In this document: positions 16,871-24,464 of the stretch, piece by piece
How the letters are laid out: every line of letters begins with the position of its first letter
Position numbering within the stretch: the stretch's first letter is position 1
Assembly: GCF_000952855.1 (NCBI RefSeq)
Contig: NZ_JSVU01000004.1
Span: 62,001 to 126,000 of the forward strand
DNA: 64,000 nt
From: Aequorivita vladivostokensis
Lineage (GTDB): Bacteria > Bacteroidota > Bacteroidia > Flavobacteriales > Flavobacteriaceae
Direction: 5' to 3'
Program-made: the position numbers and the translations under genes
Notes under the pieces: model-generated
What the model saw: only the letters and a program-made list of their open reading frames with translations
Databases searched by the model: none
Told to the model about the DNA's origin: nothing

Positions 16871-17858
16871 CTATACAGAATGTTGTAGGGAGCATTTCAT
16901 TCTTTCACTAAATTTTTTAGGCTCGTCCACATGGAATCCAAGTATAATAAATTTCTTTTTGATGCCATAAAGACCCATTAATTCATTCTCCTTTTTCAAG
17001 TGAAGTATTACATTGTGACTTTCAAGTTCTCCAAGTGGCGAGAGTGTTTTGGTCAATTTGTCTTTTGCTAGTGATTTTTGGGAAAGTTCAATTTTGTCAA
17101 CATCAGAAAAGGGGATTTCAACTTCATTTAAAATACCATATTTTAAAGTAATACTCTCTTGATTGATAGTAATAGGTCTTTGTGTCAGCGATTTCGCGAA
17201 TCCAAAAACTTGGATAGCTGAGTAAATACTTAATGCTGTTAAAATCCAAGCGGCAATTAAACTCCAGCGTGTAAGTAAAAAATGAATAGCAATTGTCTCG
17301 ATACCAATAATTAGAATGAAGGCATAAAAAAGAGCTGGTGTTCCACTTCTTTTGTGATAAGAAAATTCATTATCATTAAGTTTTTTGGTTTTCCAATTTA
17401 TGAAACCATAATAGAAAACCGCAACTTCAGTTGCAAAAGGCAATACAAGTTTTTTTGGAAGAATATCATAACAAGTACTTTTAAGGGCGTTAAAGAAGTC
17501 CGGTGTAGAACCTTGCAATCTTTATTACGAAAGTCAATATTGAAATTTCAATTATTGGCAAGGCCCAAGTTTTGAAAATTGACAAATAGGTTTGACTTTC
17601 TGGGGGCAGAAAATATGAACCAATTATAAGCCCGATTATCATCACAGGAATAACCGTAGTATTCGGAATTTTGGATTTTCGTATTAGCAGAAAGTAAACA
17701 AGTGGAACTGTCAAAAGTAAGTCAGTCGTTATTGCAAAGCTTAAAGTATCATTCCCGTTTAGAAAGGAAGATTTCATTAGCAAAATTAGCGTCCCTAAAA
17801 GAACAAGCGGAACACCAAATTTGATAAGATTCCGATTGATATTTATTGTTCTGATCAT
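16871..17858 (-). pseudogene. Frameshifted PH-like membrane protein gene
   Basis: Two reading frames read as one protein. The upstream part (17858 to 17490, start MIRTININRN) holds three or four membrane segments and ends at a stop just after FVIKIARFYTGLL. The downstream part begins within 29 bases of that, in another frame (SPDFFNALK-like text after a TTG at 17518), and contains two more membrane segments and a C-terminal PH-like region (ITINQESITLKYG, EIPFSDVDKIEL). The downstream frame has a TAA immediately before the TTG, so it has no good start of its own. A one-base indel near 17510-17525 would fuse them into a protein of about 325 residues. A sequencing error cannot be excluded. Confidence 0.6.
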
Positions 17859-17945
17859 CTCGGTTTTTTTAATGAGAAAAAACCATAAGATGATTTTTCC
17901 CATAATACAGTTATACTGTTTATCTTCAAATATAATACAAAACCC

Positions 17946-18056
17946 TTATTTACAGATAGCCGCCTGCAACGTTTCCACCTTGGTTTGCAGTATTTTATTC
18001 TCCTCTTCCATCGCGGCTCCAGTGGGTCTTTGGCGTTGGTGTAACTTCGTTTTCAT
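17946..18056 (-). CDS. Possible 36-residue coiled-coil peptide beside the 21-bp array
   Basis: A minus-strand frame from ATG at 18056 to TAA at 17946-17948 encodes 36 residues: a basic N-terminus (MKTKLHQRQRPTG) and a leucine-zipper-like helix (MEEENKILQTKVETLQAA). It is more GC-rich than the flanking DNA. The start codon sits two bases from the 21-bp repeat array, which lies upstream of it. It may be a genuine micropeptide, the remnant of a larger gene, or chance. Confidence 0.35.
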   Translation of the reverse strand: MKTKLHQRQRPTGAAMEEENKILQTKVETLQAAICK

Positions 18057-18057
18057 C

Positions 18058-18309
18058 TGTATGGTTTTTTATTAGATCGTTATGCTATTTAATTAGTCTG
18101 TTGTGGCGTTTAATTAGTCAAACTAATAATTTTATTAGTCAAACTGATAATTTTATTAGTTAAACAGATAATTTTATTAGTCAAACGTATACTTTAATTA
18201 GTCTTATATACCATTTAATTAGTCTGTTATGGCATTTAATTAGTCTTCCGTATAATTTTATTAGACTGTTATAGTGTTTTATTAGTCCGTTATACTATTT
18301 TATTAAACA
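18058..18309. repeat. Twelve-copy 21-bp phased tandem repeat
   Basis: Twelve consecutive units of exactly 21 bases fill 252 bases (unit boundaries at 18058, 18079, 18100 and so on to 18289). Each unit has a conserved core TTTTATTAGTC or TTTAATTAGTC and a variable 6-9-base segment (GTTATG, AACTGA, AACAGA, TATATA and so on). No indels occur between copies although the bases vary. All frames on both strands are interrupted by stop codons, so it is not coding. 21 bp is two helical turns, so the cores lie on one face of the DNA. The rest of the 17.9-18.5 kb gap (18310-18492) shows no gene. Confidence 0.9.
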
Positions 18310-18492
18310 ACAGTGATATTAGACGAAAAATAGACTCTTTTAAAAAAGTTCTGGAAGCAGATATCGGTTTCTAAAAAATAGTCGCTTCGGAAATAGGACG
18401 GTATGTTTCCATTTCGCTAAAAATTTCAAAAAAAGGGAGGCGTTCTTCTCAGGTTTTAGTAATTTCATAGGAAGTAAAAAAAATCAGTTCCC

Positions 18493-18948
18493 ATGAAAAC
18501 TTCAAAAAGACTGGACCAGGCCCTTCAAAAACTTTATACCGCTTTTCATAACAACACCTTAAACCCCGAGTGCTGCAAGCAATGCGCCGTGGGCAATATT
18601 TGTGACGGTACCGATAGCTGGAAGCACCTGAGCAATGGGCACGGGATGTTTCAACTCAGTTATGTGGGGCGCGTGCACCAAAGCCTGGGACGGCGGTTCA
18701 ACGGATATACGCCCTTGGAACTTCTAAACATAGAGGCCGAATTTTTAAAAGGCTGCGGCTACACCTTGCCCCTGCACCACAAAAATGCCAAGCCCAAAAA
18801 CCCCACCGACAAGGAAACACTTTTTGGAGGGCTCGCCGCAGCCATTGCCTACCTGTGTAAGCTGGAAGGCATCTCCAACGTAATGGATCCCGCCGATTTG
18901 CTGCGCAAGGCGAAAGCGGTAAACCCACAAGTGGAGGCCGAAGTCTAA
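18493..18948 (+). CDS. Conserved Cys-rich protein, unknown function
   Basis: A 151-residue protein. Flavobacterial relatives are often labelled Na+-translocating NADH-quinone reductase subunit F, but nothing here supports that: no FAD or NAD motif, no ferredoxin Cys spacing and no membrane segment. What is visible is a cysteine cluster CCKQCAVGNIC (Cys 27-37) that could hold metal, a long helical middle, and LFGGLAAAIAYLCKLEG near the end. It is followed 22 bases later by a VTT-family membrane protein gene, probably in one transcript. DNA here is more GC-rich than the repeat region upstream. Confidence 0.75.
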   Translation: MKTSKRLDQALQKLYTAFHNNTLNPECCKQCAVGNICDGTDSWKHLSNGHGMFQLSYVGRVHQSLGRRFNGYTPLELLNIEAEFLKGCGYTLPLHHKNAKPKNPTDKETLFGGLAAAIAYLCKLEGISNVMDPADLLRKAKAVNPQVEAEV

Positions 18949-18969
18949 AAAACAAATTCCCACCCCTGT

Positions 18970-19680
18970 ATGCAGCAAAAAGACGTTGCGGATCTTTCCG
19001 TAAAAAAGAGCAAGGCGCCCTTATATGCCTCCGTGGCGATTCTTGCCGTCTTGTTGTTTTCCTATTTTGCGATTCCGCAGGTAAACCAGTTTCTTAATGA
19101 AGCGTGGCAAGTGCTTACCAGCAACGATGAAACCCGCATAAAAAATTGGGTGAGCGATTTTGGGTGGATGGGCCCGGTGGTAATTATCCTCGCGATGATT
19201 GTCCAAATGTTTCTCTTGGTAATCCCCTCCGTCCTGCTCATGATAGTTTCCATCTTGGCCTACGGACCGGTTTGGGGGAGTGTTATCATTCTTATTGCGG
19301 TGTTTTGCGCCTCGTCCGTTGGATATTTTATAGGAAAATTTTTGAGTGCCGAATTGACCGCGCGCCTTTTGGGGAAAGGAACCACCGAAAAAATGACCGA
19401 TTTCCTGAACAACTATGGCTTTTGGGCAGTTTTTATCACACGCCTAAACCCGTTCCTCTCCAACGATGCCATCAGTTTTGTGGGCGGCTTGTTGCGCATG
19501 CGATATTGGAAATTTATTTCGGCAACGCTATTGGGCATTGCGCCCCTCACCTTCCTAATAGCGATAACGGGCCAAAACACCGAATCCCTAAAATCCGGCC
19601 TGCTGTGGGGGTCGCTGGCCAGTCTGGTATTATTTGGAATTTACATTTGGTGGGACAAAAAACAGAAGAAGAAAAACTAA
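18970..19680 (+). CDS. TVP38/TMEM64 (VTT/DedA-like) membrane protein
   Basis: A 236-residue integral inner-membrane protein of the VTT (SNARE-associated) family. Hydrophobic segments lie near 18-36, 68-95, 98-115, 150-165, 180-205 and 210-228. The VTT signature is visible in IPSVLLMIVSILAYGPVWG (near 85-103) and the re-entrant FITRLNPFLSNDAISFVGGLLRM (near 154-176). The family is linked to lipid scrambling or polyprenyl-phosphate transport, but the substrate is not known here. The start MQQKDVADLS follows the Cys-rich gene closely. Confidence 0.88.
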   Translation: MQQKDVADLSVKKSKAPLYASVAILAVLLFSYFAIPQVNQFLNEAWQVLTSNDETRIKNWVSDFGWMGPVVIILAMIVQMFLLVIPSVLLMIVSILAYGPVWGSVIILIAVFCASSVGYFIGKFLSAELTARLLGKGTTEKMTDFLNNYGFWAVFITRLNPFLSNDAISFVGGLLRMRYWKFISATLLGIAPLTFLIAITGQNTESLKSGLLWGSLASLVLFGIYIWWDKKQKKKN

Positions 19681-19683
19681 AAA

Positions 19684-19717
19684 ATCCCTCCAAAGACAAA
19701 ACCACCTTTGGAGGGAT
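19684..19717 (-). terminator. Terminator hairpin between convergent genes
   Basis: ATCCCTCCAAAG (19684-19695) and CTTTGGAGGGAT (19706-19717) make a perfect 12-bp stem with a 10-base loop. On the minus strand it is followed by TTTTTT, so it terminates the gene at 19739-20239; it may also slow transcription from the other side. Confidence 0.75.
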
Positions 19718-19738
19718 ATAATTAGGAAGGAAGTATAA

Positions 19739-20239
19739 TTATACTTTTAAATCGCCCTGTACGCCTAAGTCTGGCTCGTTGCCGGTAACGGCGCCCTTTG
19801 CCATTTTTAATAGGGAAAGTACTTTTCCATTTTTGGTGTCCCAATAATGGGCGTCTTCGGGCACCACCTTAATTGCCGTAATCATAGGGTCATCCTCGCC
19901 ATCAAACCATGCATCGTCACCACTACCGTATAATTCCTTAATTCTGTTGCGGTCCGTACTTATGTGTGCACGACCGTAAATACTCAGAAACTCAAAGTTG
20001 CCCTTATCGGCATAGATAAGTTGGGTCTTGTTTTCCTTTTCAAGGTTCTGGTTGTGCTCACTGGTTTTATTGCTTAAAAACCAAATGTTGCCTTCGTCAT
20101 CCACTTCTTTCGTGCTCATAGGGATAACGTGGAACGGCTGATTTTTTAAGTTGGTAGCCATCATAGTAAAATCTATGGACTCGGCCATTTCCTTAATTTT
20201 CTTTTTGGCTTCGGTACTGTAAAGATTTTTTGTGCTCAT
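19739..20239 (-). CDS. Pyridoxamine 5'-phosphate oxidase-fold general stress protein
   Basis: A 166-residue split-barrel flavin-binding-like protein. Features: an N-terminal helix (EAKKKIKEMAES), DFTMMATNLKNQPFHVIPMS near 23-42, IWFLSNKTSEHNQNLEKENKTQLIYAD near 51-77, and FEFLSIYGRAHISTDR near 82-98. These match the general stress protein 26-like branch of the PPOX superfamily, not the classical PdxH. The role could be flavin or heme handling; it is not settled. The gene is monocistronic with a strong terminator downstream. Confidence 0.85.
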   Translation of the reverse strand: MSTKNLYSTEAKKKIKEMAESIDFTMMATNLKNQPFHVIPMSTKEVDDEGNIWFLSNKTSEHNQNLEKENKTQLIYADKGNFEFLSIYGRAHISTDRNRIKELYGSGDDAWFDGEDDPMITAIKVVPEDAHYWDTKNGKVLSLLKMAKGAVTGNEPDLGVQGDLKV

Positions 20240-20334
20240 AGTTTTTTATTTTGAAGATACTAAACAATGTGGGGACAGCCTTTTAAGGAAATCATAAAGT
20301 TTAGATTTTTTGGAAAAAGAATAAACAAAATGAA

Positions 20335-21615
20335 TTATTCAGCAGTATATGCAATACGCCAAATATGGTTGGTAGTATCATCGGTAATCAACATGGACCC
20401 ATCGGGAAGCAGCGCTGCCCCTACCGGCCTGCCACGCACCTCGTCCTTTTGTGGGTCAACTATAAACCCAGTAAGAAAATCTTCTGGTTTACCGGCAGGT
20501 TCCCCATTTTTGAACGGAACGTACACTACTTTGTAACCAGAAAGAATATCCCTATTCCAAGAGCCGTGCTGTACCACAAATGCCCCATTTCTATATTTCT
20601 GCGGAAAAGCGTCTGCCGTGTAAAATAGCAATCCTAAGGAAGCGGTATGCGAGCCGAGATCAACCTCGGGCACAATGGGCTGCTGTAATTTTATATTGGG
20701 TGGAATAGGCACTCGAGGATCTAGATGATTTCCCCAATACATATAAGGCCATCCATAGAAACCACCTTCCTGCACGGAGGTTAAGTAATCGGGCACTAGA
20801 TTATCGCCCAGGCCGTCCCGTTCATTAACGGTAGTCCAGAGTATTTGTGTAGTTGGCTCCCAATCCATTCCCACTGGGTTTCTTAAGCCAGTGGCATATA
20901 CTTTTAGGCCACTGCCATCGGGATCCATTACAAGAATGTTTGCTTTCAGTAGCTCGTGCTCCATTCCCTTTTCGCCTATATTATCACCGCTGCCCACGGC
21001 TATATAAATTTTGGAATTATCGGCATTGGCAAGTATGTTCCGCGTCCAGTGCTGGTTTACCTTTCCTGCGGGCAAATCTGCAATCTTTTTGCCCTTTGCC
21101 GTAATATTGGTCTGTCCCGGCACATATGGATAGCGCAAAATGGCATCGGTATTTGCTACATACAGCCAATTATCAATAACCAACATTCCAAAAGGTTGGT
21201 TGAGGCCATCCTCTTTAGTAAGCAAAGTTTGCCGTAAATCAGGCATACCATCATTATCGGTATCCCGAAGGAGCGTAATTACGTCAGCGCTTTTTGCGAG
21301 ATTATTGGAGCCCCCTGCCCCTATTATTGTAGCACCAATTTGCTTCAGAATGCTGTAATTGCTATTACTTTCTGCAACCAGCACATCGCCATTGGGAGTT
21401 ACGTACATCCACCTGGGGTTTTGAAAACCATCTGCGTATTTCGTAACGGTGAAACCCGCGGGAGCTTTAGGTGTTTGGCCATCTTCCCAACCTATAACAT
21501 TGGAATAATTGGAAACGGGCTTGGTTGCATAAGGATCGGGCAATTTCTTTTGTGTTTCAACCTGTGAAAAAATTGAAAGCGGCAACAGCAACACAATTAA
21601 GAGAAACCTTTTCAT
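20335..21615 (-). CDS. PQQ-dependent sugar dehydrogenase-like secreted protein
   Basis: A 426-residue protein with signal peptide (MKRFLLIVLLLPLSIFS) and a six-bladed propeller of the GSDH/sorbosone dehydrogenase family. Blade landmarks are RWMYVTPNGDVLVAES, NQPFGMLVIDNWLYVANT, HWTRNILANADNSKIYIAVGSGDN, DPDGSGLKVYATGLRNPVGMDW, EGGFYGWPYMYWGNH and LLPDGSMLITDDTTNHIWRI. In the family, PQQ binds in the centre and oxidises sugar aldehydes; whether this organism makes PQQ is not shown here. It is likely periplasmic. Confidence 0.87.
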   Translation of the reverse strand: MKRFLLIVLLLPLSIFSQVETQKKLPDPYATKPVSNYSNVIGWEDGQTPKAPAGFTVTKYADGFQNPRWMYVTPNGDVLVAESNSNYSILKQIGATIIGAGGSNNLAKSADVITLLRDTDNDGMPDLRQTLLTKEDGLNQPFGMLVIDNWLYVANTDAILRYPYVPGQTNITAKGKKIADLPAGKVNQHWTRNILANADNSKIYIAVGSGDNIGEKGMEHELLKANILVMDPDGSGLKVYATGLRNPVGMDWEPTTQILWTTVNERDGLGDNLVPDYLTSVQEGGFYGWPYMYWGNHLDPRVPIPPNIKLQQPIVPEVDLGSHTASLGLLFYTADAFPQKYRNGAFVVQHGSWNRDILSGYKVVYVPFKNGEPAGKPEDFLTGFIVDPQKDEVRGRPVGAALLPDGSMLITDDTTNHIWRIAYTAE

Positions 21616-21639
21616 ACTTTGAATATTTATAATTAGTCA

Positions 21640-23034
21640 TTAGTTTTTAAGACGCATTATGGCTTTCTCATTTACAAACTCCTTCATCCCGAAACCACCG
21701 TGCTCACGGCCATATCCAGAATTCTTCACGCCGCCAAAGGGCATATTTGGCTGTGCAAGGCCAAAGCTGTTGATAAAAACCATTCCTGTATCGAAATATT
21801 TACTGGCCAGGTCTATGGCTTTCTTCTCGTCTTTAGAGAATATTCCCCCGCCCAGACCATATCTGCTGTCGTTGGCAATGCGCATGGCATCATCCTCATC
21901 TTTAGCACGGATAAGCGACGCCACGGGACCAAATAGTTCATCATCATAGGCAGGCTGTCCCGGTTTTACATTATCGAGGATCGTAGCCGGATAAAAGAAT
22001 CCGTTGCCTTTGGGCATTTCGCCACCACAAAGAATTTTGGCTCCTTTCTTCACACTCTTTTCCACTTGCTCATGAAGCGTCTCGCGAAGATCCTTCCGCG
22101 CCATCGGACCAATTTTTGAATCTTTGTCGGTTGGGTCGCCGTGAGTTATTTTTTTCATCTGCTCCACATAAGCATCGCGGAATTCATCATAAATTTTATC
22201 TACCACAACAAAACGTTTTGCGGCCACGCAAGTCTCACCGTTGTTATAAATTCTTCCTCTCACACACATCTTTACCGCCAGTTCCAGATCTGCATCTTCC
22301 AGAACAATATAGGCATCGTTACTGCCCAGTTCCATAACGGTCTTTTTTAGCGCGGCCCCAGCCTTTTTGGCAATGGTACGCCCTGCATCGGGACTTCCAG
22401 TAAGGGTAACACCCCGCACCAATTCATGCTTTATAATCTTATCGCTCTGATCGTGGGTTATTTTTAAAACTGTAAATAGGTGTTTGGGCAAGCCGGCATC
22501 TTCGTAAATTTTCTGAAGCATAAGGCTTGTACCGGTAACGTTTTCGGCATGTTTCAACAAAATACCGTTTCCGGCCATAAGGTTTGCTATGGAATATCGA
22601 ATTACCTGATACACGGGAAAGTTCCACGGCTGGATGCCATAAATTACACCAATGGGAGAATAGGTAATCAACCCTTTGCCACCGTCGGGCAGTTCGCGCT
22701 CCTCATCCTTCAGGGTTTCAGGACCGTTGGCCGCCGTCCAGTCGCAGATACCTGCACAAAGCTCAACTTCTTGTTTGCTTTGTTTTAGGAGTTTCCCCAT
22801 TTCGGTAGTCATCAATTCTGAGAGTTCCTCTGCATTTTCCTTTAGGCCCTTCCCGATGGCCTTTATTATCTTTCCACGCTCCTTGTGGGAAACTAAACGC
22901 CAATCCATAAAGGCGTCGTGGCATTTTTTCACCGCATCGTCCGCCTGCTTATCGGTCATCAAAGAATATTTCTTGATTGTCTTCCCTGTTGAGGGATTAA
23001 TAGTTTTCAGGTCTTTTTGTTGTTCTTTTTCCAT
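21640..23034 (-). CDS. NAD(P)-dependent aldehyde dehydrogenase (succinate-semialdehyde type)
   Basis: Oxidises an aldehyde to the acid with NAD(P). At 464 residues it fits the short SSADH branch. Motifs: the cofactor region FPVYQVIRYSIANLMAGNG near 139-157, catalytic Glu in MELGSNDAYIV near 240, and catalytic Cys in NNGETCVAAKRF near 272, with the C-terminal PFGGVKNSGYGREHG. The closest named activity is succinate-semialdehyde dehydrogenase, but other aldehydes are possible. No GABA transaminase is adjacent. The gene lies 25 bases upstream of the sugar dehydrogenase on the same strand and may share its transcript. Confidence 0.88.
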   Translation of the reverse strand: MEKEQQKDLKTINPSTGKTIKKYSLMTDKQADDAVKKCHDAFMDWRLVSHKERGKIIKAIGKGLKENAEELSELMTTEMGKLLKQSKQEVELCAGICDWTAANGPETLKDEERELPDGGKGLITYSPIGVIYGIQPWNFPVYQVIRYSIANLMAGNGILLKHAENVTGTSLMLQKIYEDAGLPKHLFTVLKITHDQSDKIIKHELVRGVTLTGSPDAGRTIAKKAGAALKKTVMELGSNDAYIVLEDADLELAVKMCVRGRIYNNGETCVAAKRFVVVDKIYDEFRDAYVEQMKKITHGDPTDKDSKIGPMARKDLRETLHEQVEKSVKKGAKILCGGEMPKGNGFFYPATILDNVKPGQPAYDDELFGPVASLIRAKDEDDAMRIANDSRYGLGGGIFSKDEKKAIDLASKYFDTGMVFINSFGLAQPNMPFGGVKNSGYGREHGGFGMKEFVNEKAIMRLKN

Positions 23035-23075
23035 AATTTTTTTCTTTTTGATGAATATATTGTTTTGGGCAATAA

Positions 23076-23104
23076 TTGTGTCTTAAGAAACTGTTATACT
23101 TTTG
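23076..23104 (+). promoter_or_regulatory. Candidate promoter of the GNAT gene
   Basis: TTG (23076-23078), 18 bases, then TACTTTTG (23097-23104) fits the Bacteroidota -33/-7 arrangement. The start codon follows about 47 bases later. Confidence 0.5.
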
Positions 23105-23151
23105 TTGCCCTTTGCTGAATTTCATTTTTTTACATTTTTACCAATGCCATT

Positions 23152-23730
23152 ATGAAAAACCTCAACACAGAAGCTATCCGCCCAGCCAAAAAAACCGATT
23201 ATACCCAAGTGGCGCCCTTAATCGTGCAGGCCATGGAGGATCTGGCCTGTACTTTTGCCAATACTGAAGAAGCTGCGGAAGCTATTCCTTTGTTTGAATA
23301 TTTCTTTCAGAAAAAAGCCAACCAGTATAGCTTTGAACACACTTTGGTTTATGAGGAAGAGGGAGAAATCCTGGGATCGATCACCTTTTATGATGGTAAG
23401 TTATTGCCGGAATATCGCGCTCCATTTCTAAAATATATTGCTGAAGAGTACAACGCCACCAATATTACTATTGAAGACGAAACCATTCCCGGGGAGGTGT
23501 ATATTGATACCGTGAGCGTCGCGCCAAACCATCAGGGAAAGGGGATTGGCAAGAAATTATTGGCTACCGCGATTGCCCAATCCAGAGTGGAAGGCCATGA
23601 AAAGATTGGTCTATTGGTAGATTTTAAAAATCCCAATGCCAAAAAATTATACCTCGCCCTAGGTTTTGAGGCCATTGGCCAAAAGCAACTGGGCAAAGAA
23701 CGTTATGAGCACTTACAGCTTAAACTTTAG
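23152..23730 (+). CDS. GNAT family N-acetyltransferase
   Basis: A 192-residue acetyltransferase. The acetyl-CoA binding motif A is clear at VAPNHQGKGIGKKLLATAI (near 123-141), preceded by the beta-4 strand GEVYIDTVSV and followed by KNPNAKKLYLALGFEAIGQ (near 162-180), the C-terminal motif B. The N-terminal part starts EAIRPAKKTDYTQVAPLI. No substrate can be deduced; small molecules or protein N-termini are both possible. It is convergent with recO and has its own promoter candidate at 23076-23104. Confidence 0.9.
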   Translation: MKNLNTEAIRPAKKTDYTQVAPLIVQAMEDLACTFANTEEAAEAIPLFEYFFQKKANQYSFEHTLVYEEEGEILGSITFYDGKLLPEYRAPFLKYIAEEYNATNITIEDETIPGEVYIDTVSVAPNHQGKGIGKKLLATAIAQSRVEGHEKIGLLVDFKNPNAKKLYLALGFEAIGQKQLGKERYEHLQLKL

Positions 23731-23744
23731 CACCTTCCATTAAG

Positions 23745-24464
23745 TTATGAAAATAATTGGTTGAGAACCGCCAGCGATTTCGGTTTTTGATAGCCCTGCA
23801 CGTGAAAGCTGTAATATGCAAGCATAAGTTCAAGCAATTCCTTTCGCTCATGTTTGCTGATTTTAACGGTGCTTAGTGTCTCAAAGTCTATTTTGAAGAA
23901 ATATTTAAAGTTTTCAACCCGCTCGCCATCTACACAATAATTGGAAGTATTTGTTTCCTGAAAATTTCCTTCCACAATATTGAAATAGTTTTTCTCAATA
24001 GCCGTGGCGTCTGGGTAAAAACCCAAATACATACTTAGTTGCAATAAAAAGAAAATATGGAAATTAGCGACCTCATCATGACCGTCCAGCCACTGGAACG
24101 CATTTTCCAAAAAAACAAAGAGTTCATTATTGGTTTCTTCCTCACGGATACAGTTTTTCAGCATTTCAGCCAAGAACATAACCAATCCTGATTTTACAAT
24201 ATCGGTATGCAGGGTTTTATATGGAAAGGAAATTTTGGCTTCCTTAATATATTCCAAAGTGCCTTTGTTTTTGTGCTCGGCGATAAGTTCCAACTGGGTG
24301 AGCGGCTGAAAGAAGGATGCCTTCAGTTTGCCTTTCCTGGTCTTCATTATATTGCGGAGCAAATAGCTCTTAATACCCGCCGTTTCCGTAAAACAACTTA
24401 CAATAAGATGTGCTTCGGAATACTTAATTGCTGAAAAAACAATGGCTTTGGTGGCAACGACCAT
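23745..24464 (-). CDS. recO: DNA repair protein RecO
   Basis: RecFOR-pathway mediator that anneals ssDNA and helps load RecA at gaps. It has 239 residues with an N-terminal OB-fold (KAIVFSAIKYSEAHLIVSCFTETAG) and a helical C-terminal domain (PDATAIEKNYFNIVEGNF). The zinc-finger cysteines of some RecO proteins are absent, as in many Bacteroidota. The ATG at 24464 overlaps the porZ stop codon by one base (TAATG), so translation is probably coupled. Confidence 0.9.
   Translation of the reverse strand: MVVATKAIVFSAIKYSEAHLIVSCFTETAGIKSYLLRNIMKTRKGKLKASFFQPLTQLELIAEHKNKGTLEYIKEAKISFPYKTLHTDIVKSGLVMFLAEMLKNCIREEETNNELFVFLENAFQWLDGHDEVANFHIFFLLQLSMYLGFYPDATAIEKNYFNIVEGNFQETNTSNYCVDGERVENFKYFFKIDFETLSTVKISKHERKELLELMLAYYSFHVQGYQKPKSLAVLNQLFS

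Noticed and set aside
17490-17530. Programmed ribosomal frameshift in the split membrane gene
   Set aside because: No slippery heptamer or following structure is apparent, and the second frame closes with TAA right at the join.
18058-18309. CRISPR array
   Set aside because: The period is 21 bp throughout with no longer repeat/spacer alternation, and no cas genes are in the window.
18493-18948. Na+-translocating NADH-quinone reductase subunit F
   Set aside because: The 151-residue protein has no FAD, NAD or ferredoxin motif. The label used for flavobacterial relatives does not fit the visible sequence.
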